A stretch of 64,000 nucleotides of DNA from Rhizobium leguminosarum (GTDB taxonomy: Bacteria; Pseudomonadota; Alphaproteobacteria; Rhizobiales; Rhizobiaceae), in assembly GCF_017876795.1 (NCBI RefSeq), contig NZ_JAGIOR010000001.1, forward strand, positions 4,986,501 through 5,050,500, in the 5' to 3' direction. The notes beneath the pieces are model-generated. The model was given only the letters and a program-made list of their open reading frames with translations. It was not told where the DNA came from and did no database searches. This document shows positions 51,624 to 61,966 of this stretch, one piece after another. Numbering within the stretch: position 1 is the first letter of the stretch; every line of letters begins with the position of its first letter. A program made the translations under genes and the position numbers.

Positions 51624-52790
51624 ATGGAAGAAACCTCAGCGGTCCGCAGGCTGGACCGGCTCGGCGTGGTTTTGGTGGCCGGTGGCATCGCGGCGACAGC
51701 ACTGATGCCCTTCATCTACGTCAAGGCGAACCGCATCGCCGCCGGCAAGCCGATGCTGCTGACGCAGCTTCTTCCCCAGCCCGCCGTCATCATCCTCACC
51801 TTGCTTCTCGTTCTCGCCGCTTTCGCCACGCTGTTGCTGCGCAATGCCCTCGCCCGGCTTGCCATCGCCACACTCTGCCTTGCGGCGCTGATCGTTGCGA
51901 TCGGCCTTGTCTCGACGGCGGCGACGCCGCCCGGCAGCACGGTGGCGCGGATGACGCCCGGCGGCGGTTTCTGGGCGCTGTTTGCGGTGATCGGGCTCGT
52001 CATCTCGGATGCGCTGGTGAAAATCCGGCTGGCGCCGTGGATGCGGGTGGCAGCCCTTGCGGCCTATGCGGCGCTGCTTTTCATCTCGCTTTCCTCCGGC
52101 CTGCTCGACAGCCTTTCGATCATGAAGGAGTTCTCGACACGGGCGCCGCAATTCGAGACGGAAGCGATCTCGCATCTGCTCCTGGCCTTCGGCTCACTTG
52201 CCATCGCCATTATTCTCGGTCTGCCGCTCGGCATCCTCTGCTTCTGGGTGCCGAAGCTGCGGGCCATCGTGCTGCAGGGGCTCAGCCTGATCCAGACGAT
52301 CCCGAGCCTGGCGCTCTTCGGCCTGCTGATGTTGCCGCTCGGTTATCTCGCCACCCATGTGCCGCTGGCGGCCGCAATCGGCATTCGTGGCATCGGTACG
52401 GCGCCGGCCTTAATCGCGCTGGTGCTCTATTCGCTGCTGCCGATCGTCGCTAACACCGTCGTCGGTCTTGAGGGCGTCGACCCTTCGGTGCGGGATGCCG
52501 CGGCCGGCATGGGGCTGACGCGCCGGCAGATCCTCACCGGCATCGACATGCCGCTTGCCTTTCCCGTCATCCTCACCGGCATCCGCATCGTGCTGGTGCA
52601 GGCGATCGGCATGGTGACGATCGCGGCACTGATCGGCGGCGGCGGCTTCGGCATCTTCATCTTCCAGGGGCTCGGGCAGACGGCCATGGACCTCGTCCTG
52701 CTCGGCGCCGTGCCGACCGTGTTCTTCGCCTTCTCATCGGCCGTCATCCTCGATGCGGTCATCGACAGCATCCGGGGATCCGCCGCATGA
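51624..52790 (+). CDS. yehY: Osmoprotectant ABC transporter permease, YehY type
   Basis: 388 residues, near the 385 of E. coli YehY. Roughly 10 TMs; the N-terminal half (to about 170) is an extra hydrophobic region, and the C-terminal half is the transport domain with LPLGILCFWVPKLRAIVLQG, IQTIPSLALFGLLMLPLGYL and the EAA loop EGVDPSVRDAAAGMGLTRRQ. The start MEETSAV was chosen over an upstream frame that begins in the terminator region. It ends by overlapping the ATPase start by 4 bases. Confidence 0.88.
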   Translation: MEETSAVRRLDRLGVVLVAGGIAATALMPFIYVKANRIAAGKPMLLTQLLPQPAVIILTLLLVLAAFATLLLRNALARLAIATLCLAALIVAIGLVSTAATPPGSTVARMTPGGGFWALFAVIGLVISDALVKIRLAPWMRVAALAAYAALLFISLSSGLLDSLSIMKEFSTRAPQFETEAISHLLLAFGSLAIAIILGLPLGILCFWVPKLRAIVLQGLSLIQTIPSLALFGLLMLPLGYLATHVPLAAAIGIRGIGTAPALIALVLYSLLPIVANTVVGLEGVDPSVRDAAAGMGLTRRQILTGIDMPLAFPVILTGIRIVLVQAIGMVTIAALIGGGGFGIFIFQGLGQTAMDLVLLGAVPTVFFAFSSAVILDAVIDSIRGSAA

Positions 52791-53731
52791 GCATGATCGA
52801 GATCAGGAACGTCACCAAACGCTATGGCGCTGCCACCGTCGTCGACAATGTCTCGATGCGCGTCGAGAAGGGCGAGATCACCGTCATCGTCGGCACGTCG
52901 GGCTCCGGCAAATCGACACTGATGCGGATGATCAACCGGCTGGTGCCGATCACCGAAGGCCAGATTTTCGTCGGCGGGCAGAATGTCATCGACGTCGAGG
53001 TGACCGAGCTTCGCCGCAAGATCGGCTATGCGATCCAGGGGCACGGCCTGTTTCCGCACCGGACCGTGGCACAGAATATCGCCACCGTGCCGCAGCTTCT
53101 CGATTGGGATTCGAGCCGGATCGCGGCCCGCGTCGACGAACTGCTCGGGCTTTTCAACCTCGATCCGGCGAGTTTCGCCGACAAATATCCGCATCAGCTT
53201 TCCGGCGGCCAGCAGCAGCGCGTCGGTGTCGCCCGGGCGCTGGCGGCCGAACCGGAACTGCTGCTGATGGACGAACCGTTCGGGGCGCTCGATCCGGTCA
53301 TCCGCGGCAAAGCACAGGACGACCTGCTGACGATCCAGAAGCAGTTCGGCACCACGGTCATTCTCGTCACCCACGACATGGACGAGGCCTTCCATCTCGG
53401 CAACCAGATCGCGGTGATGAGCGAGGGCAGGCTGCTGCAATGCTCGACGCCGGAAAAGATCCTCACCGAACCCGCCGATCCCTTCGTCCAGCAATTGACC
53501 GGCACCTCCGATCGGGCGCTGAAGCTGATGTCGCTGCTGCCGCTGAAGGAGAGCATGGAACCGGCCAAGACCGGCCTCGCCTATACCTTGCCGCAGTCGC
53601 TCAGTCTGCGCGATGCGCTCGCCGAAATGATCTGGCAGGGCGTCGACGAGGCGACGGTGCAGGACGGTGAGAAGGCGCCTGTCGGATCAATCTCGATGAC
53701 GCGGCTTCTCGAACTGGGCCGCAAGGCATGA
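52787..53731 (+). CDS. yehX: Osmoprotectant ABC transporter ATP-binding protein, YehX type
   Basis: 314 residues. Walker A is VGTSGSGKSTLMRMINRLVP, signature [20 protein letters not shown], Walker B LLLMDEPFGALDP, switch His in LVTHDMDEAFHLGNQIAVMS. It belongs to the OpuCA/ProV-type group and has a C-terminal extension after about 240 without clear CBS motifs. The start overlaps the upstream permease and its end overlaps the next permease, each by 4 bases: tight translational coupling. Confidence 0.92.
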   Translation: MSMIEIRNVTKRYGAATVVDNVSMRVEKGEITVIVGTSGSGKSTLMRMINRLVPITEGQIFVGGQNVIDVEVTELRRKIGYAIQGHGLFPHRTVAQNIATVPQLLDWDSSRIAARVDELLGLFNLDPASFADKYPHQLSGGQQQRVGVARALAAEPELLLMDEPFGALDPVIRGKAQDDLLTIQKQFGTTVILVTHDMDEAFHLGNQIAVMSEGRLLQCSTPEKILTEPADPFVQQLTGTSDRALKLMSLLPLKESMEPAKTGLAYTLPQSLSLRDALAEMIWQGVDEATVQDGEKAPVGSISMTRLLELGRKA

Positions 53732-54477
53732 AACTCGTCGTCGCCAATCTTTTCCGTCTGGCGGCGCTGGTATTGCTGCTGATCCTGCTGTTCAGGACCG
53801 AGTGGCTTTCCTTCCTGCTCGTGCCGCTGACCAGCAACAATGCGCCCGCCGTCTATACGCAGAACAGCCTTGCCTCGCTGGCCGCCGGGCATCTGCAACT
53901 GGTCATCGGATCGATCGCCTGCAGCGCCGTGCTCGCCGTTGTCGGCGGCATCTTCGTCACCCGCGAAAGCGGCGCGGATTTCCTGCCGTTGTCGCGGGCC
54001 ATCGCCAATGCCGGCCAGACCTTTCCGCCGGTCGCGGTGCTGGCGCTCGCGGTTCCCGCCACCGGCTTCGGCGCCATGCCGACGCTGATCGCGCTGTTTC
54101 TATACGGCCTGCTGCCGATCTTCGAAAACACCGTCGCCGGCCTGAAGCAGGTGTCCCCGCAGGTTCTCGATGCCGCCGACGGCATGGGCATGAACGGCAC
54201 CCAGCGGCTGTTCCGCGTCGAGCTGCCGCTGGCCCTGCCGCTGATCCTCGAAGGGCTGAAGGTCGCAACCGTGATCAATATCGGCACCGCGACGATCGGC
54301 TCGACGGTTGCGGCAAAGGGTCTCGGCGAGGTGATCATCGCCGGGCTGATTTCCGACAATACCGCCTTCATCCTGCAGGGCGGGTTGATCGTCGGCCTGA
54401 TGGCGGTGCTGATCTATGACGCCATGGGTATGGTCGAAGCGGCGATTACCCGAAGAATCGGCTTGCGCCCGGCGTAA
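53728..54477 (+). CDS. yehW: Osmoprotectant ABC transporter permease, YehW type
   Basis: 249 residues with 5-6 TMs. The EAA loop is GLKQVSPQVLDAADGMGMNG and ELPLALPLILEGLKVATVIN follows. GLGEVIIAGLISDNTAFILQ matches the ProW/OpuCB-type C-terminus. The gene completes an operon with the same order as E. coli yehZYXW. A hairpin repeat lies 26 bases after its stop. Confidence 0.9.
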   Translation: MKLVVANLFRLAALVLLLILLFRTEWLSFLLVPLTSNNAPAVYTQNSLASLAAGHLQLVIGSIACSAVLAVVGGIFVTRESGADFLPLSRAIANAGQTFPPVAVLALAVPATGFGAMPTLIALFLYGLLPIFENTVAGLKQVSPQVLDAADGMGMNGTQRLFRVELPLALPLILEGLKVATVINIGTATIGSTVAAKGLGEVIIAGLISDNTAFILQGGLIVGLMAVLIYDAMGMVEAAITRRIGLRPA

Positions 54478-54502
54478 GAGGACGGGTACCAAGACTGCCG
54501 TG

Positions 54503-54551
54503 ACTACTGCAGCGTCCTTTGCGCGTCTAAAAAGACGCGCGGCGCTGTAGT
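54503..54551. repeat. Rhizobial hairpin repeat after the osmoprotectant operon
   Basis: ACTACTGCAGCG...GCGCGTCT pairs with AGACGCGC...GGCGCTGTAGT around AAAA. The whole element folds into one long hairpin. It sits between the yehW-type stop and the VOC gene and may end the operon's transcript. Confidence 0.75.
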
Positions 54552-54576
54552 GCAATGGGAGGCAGACTTGGGGAAG

Positions 54577-54963
54577 ATGATCCACTCGATGATCCGTGTT
54601 CTCGACGAGGCGCGCTCGGTCGAATTCTACGGCAAGGCGTTCGGCCTTTCGGTCGCCGACCGCGTCGATTTCGACACCTTCACGCTGATCTATCTGAGCA
54701 ATGCCGAGATCGGCTTCGAGCTGGAATTGACGGTCAATAAGGGCCGGACCGCGCCCTACGATCTGGGCAACGCCTATGGCCATCTCGCTATCTCCGTCGA
54801 AGAGGTGGCGGTCGAGCGCGAACGGCTGTCGAAACTGGGGCTGAAGCCGGGCGAACTGGTGGAACTCAACCGCGACGGCAGGCTGTTCGGCCTGTTCTTC
54901 TTCATCAGCGATCCCGACGGCTACAAGATCGAGGTGCTGCAGCGCCACGGCCGGTTTCTCTGA
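54577..54963 (+). CDS. VOC family protein (lactoylglutathione lyase-like)
   Basis: 128 residues, single VOC domain of glyoxalase I type: IHSMIRVLDEARSVEFYGKA, FTLIYLSNAEIGFELELTVN, GNAYGHLAISVEEVAVERER and LFFFISDPDGYKIEVLQR. Candidate metal ligands are His3, Glu of GFELELT, His of YGHLAI and Glu of KIEVLQ, i.e. the full glyoxalase I set. It probably acts on hemithioacetals such as that of methylglyoxal with glutathione. The ATG at 54577 follows GGGGAAG. Confidence 0.85.
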   Translation: MIHSMIRVLDEARSVEFYGKAFGLSVADRVDFDTFTLIYLSNAEIGFELELTVNKGRTAPYDLGNAYGHLAISVEEVAVERERLSKLGLKPGELVELNRDGRLFGLFFFISDPDGYKIEVLQRHGRFL

Positions 54964-55132
54964 CAGATCTGACGCCGCGTCCGATCGCGGCGGCACCCTT
55001 CCGACGACACCTCATCCCACAGTTTCGAGCGGCATAATCAGGAGCCATCCATGATCGAGAAGACCACGCTGAATTCCGGCTGGACGCTCTCCTGCAACGA
55101 TACAGCAAGGCCCCGCAACGGTACCGGGCTGC

Positions 55133-57484
55133 GTGCATCTCGACCTTCTCGCCAACCGGCTGATCGCCGATCCCTATATCGACGTCAACGAGATCAGCAA
55201 TGACTGGGTCGGCAAAACCGACTGGACCTATCGCAGCTGCTTCGAGGCGACGCCTGACGATGGCAGGGTGCAGGAGCTGGTCTTCGACGGGCTCGATACG
55301 ATCGCGACGATCACGTTCAACGGCGAAGAAATCGGCCGAACATTCAATATGAACCGCACCTATCGTTTCGATGTTGCCGGGCTCTTGAAGGCCGGTACCA
55401 ACGAACTCAGCGTTACCTTCCGTTCCGCCTATGCCTATGGCGCGGAGATGGAGAAACATTACGGCTACCGTCCCAACAATTATCCGGGACCGGGCAATCT
55501 GATGCGCAAGATGGCCTGCAATTTCGGCTGGGACTGGGGGCCGACGCTGGTGACGGCGGGCCTCTGGAAACCGGTCAAGCTCGAAAGCTGGGATCGGGCA
55601 CGGCTTGCCGAAACACGGGTGTCGGCCACGCTTGCCGGCGGCGACGGACTGGTCAAAATCCATGCCAGGATCGCGCGGCATGGCGATGAGGCGGGGTGCA
55701 AGCTTGTCGCCGCAATCGGCGGCGTGACCAAGACGGTGGCAATCGGCGCTGGCGAAGACGAGGTCGTCTTCGAGCTTATCCTGCCGTCGCCAAAACTCTG
55801 GTGGCCGCATCATCTCGGCGCGCAGCCGCTCTATCCCCTGACGCTCGAGCTCATCGACGATGGCAGTGAGGATCTGCTCGATCGCTATCAGCGGGAACTC
55901 GGTTTCCGCTCATTGCGGCTCGATACCTCGGCCGACGCGCATGGTTCGGCCTTTACCTTCGTCATCAACGACGTGCCGCTGTTCATCGCGGGCGCGAACT
56001 GGATTCCAGACGATTGTTTCCCCTCGCGGGTGACGGCCGAGCGATATGCCGCGCGCATCGACGAGGCGAAGGCCGCCAACATCCATATGCTGCGCGTCTG
56101 GGGCGGCGGCATCTTCGAGCGCGACGAATTCTACGAAGCCTGCGACCGCATGGGCATGCTGGTCTGGCAGGATTTCCTGTTTGCCTGCGCCGCCTATCCG
56201 GAGGAGGAGCCGCTGAGGAGCGAGGTCGAGGCTGAAGTGCGCGACAATGTCGTGCGGCTGATGCCGCATGCCAGCCTGATCCTCTGGAACGGCAATAACG
56301 AGAACATCTGGGGCTTCGACGAATGGGGCTGGCGGCCGATCATCAAGGCGGGCGAAAGCTGGGGGCTCGGCTATTATCTCGACCTGCTGCCGACGCTTTG
56401 CGCCGAACTCGATCCCGACCGGCCCTATTATCCCGGCAGCCCCTATTCCGGCTCGATGGAGATCGAACCCAATGCCGACGGCCATGGCTGCAAACATATC
56501 TGGGATGTCTGGAACGACGTCGGCTACGAAGTCTACCGCAACTATATCCCGCGCTTCTGCTCCGAATTCGGCTGGCAGGCGCCGGCTGCCTGGGCGACGA
56601 TCGAAGAGAGCGTGCACGACGCACCGCTGACGCCGCAATCGAACGGCGTCTTCCACCATCAGAAGGCCACCCAAGGCAATGACAAGCTGACCCGCGGCCT
56701 CGCCGGCCACCTGCCGGAGCCGAAGACGATGGACGACTGGCACTTCGCCACCCAGCTCAACCAGGCCCGCGCCATCCGTTTCGGCATCGAGCACATGCGC
56801 TCGCACCGCAATATCTGCAAGGGCGCGGTGGTCTGGCAGTTCAACGACTGCTGGCCGGTGACCTCATGGGCGGCGCTGGATTCGGCCGGCCGCCGCAAGC
56901 CGCTCTGGTATGCGCTGAAGGCCGCCTATGATCCACGCCTGCTGACCATCCAGCCGCACGGCGACGGACTGGCGGCAGTGGCGGTCAATGAACGCACATT
57001 GTTCTGGCGGGCGAAGATCAGTGGCAAACGCCTGAGGCTCGACGGCACCGTGCTTGCCGAATTCGAATTCTGGCGGCTGCTCTGCGACCGTTTCGAAGCC
57101 AAGGAATTTCCGCTGCCCGAAGATATCGTCAGGCCGGACTTACCGAAGGACGAGGTCATCGTCGTCGAGATGCTCGACAGGCGGGCCTTTCACTATTTCG
57201 TCGAGGATATCGCGCTTGCCCTGCCGGCGCCGCGGCTGAGCGTCGATATCAGCGCGATCGATGGCGGCTTTGCGGTTGCGGTAACAGCTGAGAGTTTCCT
57301 GAAGAATCTCTGCCTGATGGCGGATCGGCTGGACCCGGATGCCGTCGTCGACACGATGCTGGTGACGCTGCTGCCGGGCGAGAGCCATGTGTTTGCGGTG
57401 AAGACGGGCGAGACGATCGTCGCGGAGGAAATCACGATCGGCACAGTGCTGCGGTCGGCTAATGATCTTGTGGCGGGGCGCTGA
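55133..57484 (+). CDS. Glycoside hydrolase family 2 beta-mannosidase, N-terminus disrupted
   Basis: 783 residues in this frame, from a GTG that lacks a ribosome site. GH2 features: sugar-binding domain (KTDWTYRSCFEATPDDGRVQ), FGWDWGPTLVTAGLW, acid/base Glu in ILWNGNNENIWGFDEWGW and nucleophile Glu in RFCSEFGWQAPAAW. It hydrolyses terminal beta-mannosides. A good start with AGGAGCC lies at 55051 (MIEKTTLNSGWTLSCNDT) but in another frame; PATVPGCVHLD before the GTG shows the original gene joined both. So it is frameshifted near 55110, or translated from the GTG. Confidence 0.8.
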   Translation: MHLDLLANRLIADPYIDVNEISNDWVGKTDWTYRSCFEATPDDGRVQELVFDGLDTIATITFNGEEIGRTFNMNRTYRFDVAGLLKAGTNELSVTFRSAYAYGAEMEKHYGYRPNNYPGPGNLMRKMACNFGWDWGPTLVTAGLWKPVKLESWDRARLAETRVSATLAGGDGLVKIHARIARHGDEAGCKLVAAIGGVTKTVAIGAGEDEVVFELILPSPKLWWPHHLGAQPLYPLTLELIDDGSEDLLDRYQRELGFRSLRLDTSADAHGSAFTFVINDVPLFIAGANWIPDDCFPSRVTAERYAARIDEAKAANIHMLRVWGGGIFERDEFYEACDRMGMLVWQDFLFACAAYPEEEPLRSEVEAEVRDNVVRLMPHASLILWNGNNENIWGFDEWGWRPIIKAGESWGLGYYLDLLPTLCAELDPDRPYYPGSPYSGSMEIEPNADGHGCKHIWDVWNDVGYEVYRNYIPRFCSEFGWQAPAAWATIEESVHDAPLTPQSNGVFHHQKATQGNDKLTRGLAGHLPEPKTMDDWHFATQLNQARAIRFGIEHMRSHRNICKGAVVWQFNDCWPVTSWAALDSAGRRKPLWYALKAAYDPRLLTIQPHGDGLAAVAVNERTLFWRAKISGKRLRLDGTVLAEFEFWRLLCDRFEAKEFPLPEDIVRPDLPKDEVIVVEMLDRRAFHYFVEDIALALPAPRLSVDISAIDGGFAVAVTAESFLKNLCLMADRLDPDAVVDTMLVTLLPGESHVFAVKTGETIVAEEITIGTVLRSANDLVAGR

Positions 57485-57488
57485 AAAA

Positions 57489-57610
57489 GCCCCTCATCCG
57501 CCTGCCGGCACCGACCGGGGTCGAGCCACGGGTCTCGACCCGTCCTTCGGACCCCCGCTTGCGGGGCGAAGGGAATATGCCGCAGCCTCTCTGTCCCTCG
57601 TCAACGTCCA
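57489..57610. repeat. RIME-like repeat, copy lacking the right end
   Basis: GCCCCTCATCCGCCTGCCGG starts it, followed by the CGAGCCACGGGTCTCGACCCG palindrome and CTTGCGGGGCGAAGGG. It fades near CTCTGTCCCTCGTCAACGTC without the usual GGTGAGGGGCAG end. It fills the gap between the GH2 and PRC-barrel genes. Confidence 0.75.
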
Positions 57611-57677
57611 CCGACAACAGCACGCCAAAAAGGCCCCGCATCCGCGGAGCCCTTCCAGTTCGGCCTATCGAACGAGA

Positions 57678-58070
57678 TTACATCCAGTAGGGCGGCACGC
57701 CGTAGTAGTCATAGACCCGGCGGCCATTGTCGTTGTACCAGCTGTCGTCATCGTCCGAATAGCTCGGTGCGCCTTCGATCTGTTCCTTGGTCAGGTCGAT
57801 GCGATAGCCATCCAGCTTGGTGTCGTAGTTCAGCTTTTCCCAGGGAAGCGGATAGTGATCGTGACCGATGCCGAGGAAGCCGCCAAAGCTTAGCACCGCA
57901 TAAGCGACGCGGCCGTCGAGCTTGGCGATGATCAGACGTTCGATCGAGCCGATATGCCTGCCATCGGCGCCATAGACACGGGTGCCTTCGACGCGGTCGC
58001 TGGCGATTAGCGAATGCGTGCCCTTGGCATTCGGGTCACGGCGGTTGGCGTCAGTTTCCTGATTGAGCAT
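57678..58070 (-). CDS. PRC-barrel domain protein
   Basis: 130 residues. The PRC barrel (about 18-95) shows SLIASDRVEGTRVYGADGRH, IGSIERLIIAKLDGRVAYAV and LSFGGFLGIGHDHYPLPWEK. A Tyr/Asp-rich tail follows (SYSDDDDSWYNDNGRRVYDY). Such stand-alone PRC proteins are widespread in rhizobia and may be stress-related; function is not established. Start at MLNQETDAN, with GGAGATG upstream; the longer frame lacks a site. Confidence 0.88.
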   Translation of the reverse strand: MLNQETDANRRDPNAKGTHSLIASDRVEGTRVYGADGRHIGSIERLIIAKLDGRVAYAVLSFGGFLGIGHDHYPLPWEKLNYDTKLDGYRIDLTKEQIEGAPSYSDDDDSWYNDNGRRVYDYYGVPPYWM

Positions 58071-58154
58071 TGTGCATCTCCTTTGGTTCCTCACGGGGGT
58101 ACCTAGACAACGTGGCGCTAGACTCAAAGTTCCGCTGCTCTAACGGGCCTATTA

Positions 58155-58170
58155 TTGACGTTTACGTCAA
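58155..58170. promoter_or_regulatory. Palindromic operator before fadD
   Basis: TTGACGTTTACGTCAA has perfect 7-base inverted arms. It doubles as a -35 hexamer (TTGACG), with TATAGC 16 bases on. It shares TTGACGTTTACG with the site before the nitronate monooxygenase gene. The form fits MerR-type LiuR sites, known regulators of fatty- and branched-chain acid degradation in proteobacteria. Confidence 0.65.
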
Positions 58171-58302
58171 GGTTAGTATAGCTTCAATTCGGCTTGAACC
58201 ATTCGAGCAATGGCATAAGCTGCCGGACTGGAAGATGGAGGATCTTTCCGGTCGATCTGCCGACCGATCGTCGGCGCGGCGGCAGCAGGGGAGAGAGACA
58301 CG

Positions 58303-60003
58303 ATGAACAGCATTTCCGTCCATCCGAACGGCGCCAGGCCTGAGAAACCCTGGCTTGCCGCCTATCCCGATATGGTTCCGGCCGAACTCCCGCCGCTGGA
58401 ATATGCCTCGCTGGCGGAACTGCTGGAAAAATCCTGTGCCCGCTACGCCGACCGGACCGCTTTTGCCAGCATGGGCAAGGCGATGAGCTATCGCGCGTTG
58501 GAGAGCCAGACGCGCAAGGTCGCCGCATGGCTGCAGAGCACCGGCCTTGAGAAGGGCGACCGCGTCGCGGTGATGATGCCGAACGTGTTGCAGAACCCGG
58601 TCGCGACCTATGCCATCCTGCGGGCCGGCCTCGTCGTCGTCAACGTCAACCCGCTCTATACACCGCGCGAACTCGAACACCAGTTGCGCGATTCCGGCGC
58701 CAAGGCGATCTTCGTGCTGGAGAATTTTGCCCGCACGGTCGAACAGGTCCTGAACAAGACCGACCTCAGACATGTCGTCGTCACCTCGCTCGGTGACATG
58801 CTGGGGGTCAAGGGGCTGATCGTCAATTTCACCGTGCGCAAGGTGAAGAAGCTCGTTCCCTCCTGGTCGATCCCGCAGCACAAGAGCTTCGCCCAGGTGC
58901 TGCGCGAAGGCGCGAAAAAAGGCCTCCAACCGGTGGCGCTGGCGGGCAGCGACATCGCCTTTTTGCAATATACCGGCGGCACGACCGGCGTTGCCAAGGG
59001 CGCGGTGCTGACGCATGCAAACCTGCTTGCCAACAAGCTGCAGCTGTCGCTTTGGCTGCGATCGGCCTTCGAACGCAAGAAGCAGCCTGAGGTGCTGAAT
59101 TTCCTCTGCGCCTTGCCGCTCTACCACATCTTCGCGCTGACGGTGAATTCGCTGATGGGCATGTCGCTCGGCGCCCGCAACATCCTGATCGCCAATCCGC
59201 GCGACATTCCCGGCCTGGTCAAGGAATTCGGCAAGTCGGATGTGCATATCTTCCCCGGCCTCAACACGCTGTTCAACGCGTTGATGAACAATGCCGATTT
59301 CGCCAAGCTCGATTTCTCGCCGCTGATCATGTCGCTCGGCGGCGGCATGGCGGTGCAGCGCCCGGTTGCCGAACGCTGGCTGAAGATCACGGGGACGCCG
59401 GTGACGGAGGGATACGGCCTTTCCGAGACCTCGCCGGTTGCCACCGCCAACCGTTTCGATTCGGCTGAATTCACCGGCACGATCGGCCTGCCGATGCCCT
59501 CCACCGACCTCGATATCCGCGACGAGGACGGCCATTCGCTGCCGCTCGGCGACGTCGGCGAGATCTGCATCCGCGGGCCACAGGTGATGGCCGGTTATTG
59601 GCAGAAGCCGGAGGAAACGGCGCGGGTGATGACGGAGGACGGCTACTTCCGCTCGGGCGACATGGGCTACATGGATGACCGCGGCTTTACCAAGATCGTC
59701 GACCGCAAGAAGGATATGATCCTGGTTTCAGGCTTCAATGTCTATCCGAACGAGATCGAGGAAGTCGCCGCCATGCATGCCGGCATCCTCGAAGCGGCGG
59801 CGATCGGCGTGCCGGACGGGCATTCGGGCGAGGCGGTCAAACTCTTCGTGGTCAGGAAGGACCCGAAGCTGACGGAAGCCGAGGTGAAAGCCCATTGCAT
59901 CGCCAACCTCACCAACTACAAACGCCCGCGCTTCATCGAATTCCGTACCGAGCTGCCAAAGTCGCCGGTCGGCAAGATCCTGCGCAAAGACCTGCGCGGC
60001 TAA
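58303..60003 (+). CDS. fadD: Long-chain fatty acid-CoA ligase
   Basis: 566 residues, normal FadD length. It activates fatty acids to acyl-CoA via acyl-AMP for beta-oxidation, at the inner membrane. Motifs: P-loop YTGGTTGVAKGAVLTHANLL, VTEGYGLSETSPVAT, GDMGYMDDRGFTKIVDRKKD and ILVSGFNVYPNEIEEVAAM; the catalytic Lys is in SPVGKILRKDLR. The ATG follows GGGGAGAGAGA. The promoter-region palindrome suggests regulation by a LiuR-like protein. Confidence 0.93.
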   Translation: MNSISVHPNGARPEKPWLAAYPDMVPAELPPLEYASLAELLEKSCARYADRTAFASMGKAMSYRALESQTRKVAAWLQSTGLEKGDRVAVMMPNVLQNPVATYAILRAGLVVVNVNPLYTPRELEHQLRDSGAKAIFVLENFARTVEQVLNKTDLRHVVVTSLGDMLGVKGLIVNFTVRKVKKLVPSWSIPQHKSFAQVLREGAKKGLQPVALAGSDIAFLQYTGGTTGVAKGAVLTHANLLANKLQLSLWLRSAFERKKQPEVLNFLCALPLYHIFALTVNSLMGMSLGARNILIANPRDIPGLVKEFGKSDVHIFPGLNTLFNALMNNADFAKLDFSPLIMSLGGGMAVQRPVAERWLKITGTPVTEGYGLSETSPVATANRFDSAEFTGTIGLPMPSTDLDIRDEDGHSLPLGDVGEICIRGPQVMAGYWQKPEETARVMTEDGYFRSGDMGYMDDRGFTKIVDRKKDMILVSGFNVYPNEIEEVAAMHAGILEAAAIGVPDGHSGEAVKLFVVRKDPKLTEAEVKAHCIANLTNYKRPRFIEFRTELPKSPVGKILRKDLRG

Positions 60004-60141
60004 GTTTGACAGGTTGATGAAATTGCTAGTCATCCGCTTGCCGCGGGTGGCTTTTTTACGTCTGGAGCGGTGGCTGAACTTGATTTGCCCCCGATAAAGC
60101 GAATAGTTTCCGCAACCTTTCCGCCTCCAAAGGAGCCTCCC

Positions 60142-61767
<1,626 letters not shown>

Positions 61768-61777
61768 GCGTTCTGGA

Positions 61778-61946
61778 CTGCCCCTAACCCTCTCCCCGCT
61801 TGCGGGGCGAGGGGACGTGCCATACGTGATGTAGGCGGGGACGAGAGGTTCCGGCTTGTCCCCTTCGCCCCGTTTACGGGGGTCCGAAGGACGGGTCGAG
61901 ACCCGCGGCTCGACCCCGGTTGGTGGCGGCAGCCGGATGAGGGGCG
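61778..61946. repeat. RIME-like intergenic repeat, opposite orientation
   Basis: It starts CTGCCCCTAACCCTCTCCCC and ends CCGGATGAGGGGC, i.e. reversed relative to the copy at 7758. The CGGGTCGAGACCCGCGGCTCG palindrome is present. It lies between the convergent pgi and lldD-like genes. Confidence 0.8.
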
Positions 61947-61966
61947 GACCCGCCCCTCCCCCGCCC

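Noticed and set aside
51624..54477. Proline/glycine betaine ProVWX as the name for this operon
   Set aside because: Two separate permeases, the Z-Y-X-W order and the permease lengths (388 and 249) fit the yehZYXW/OsmU group better.
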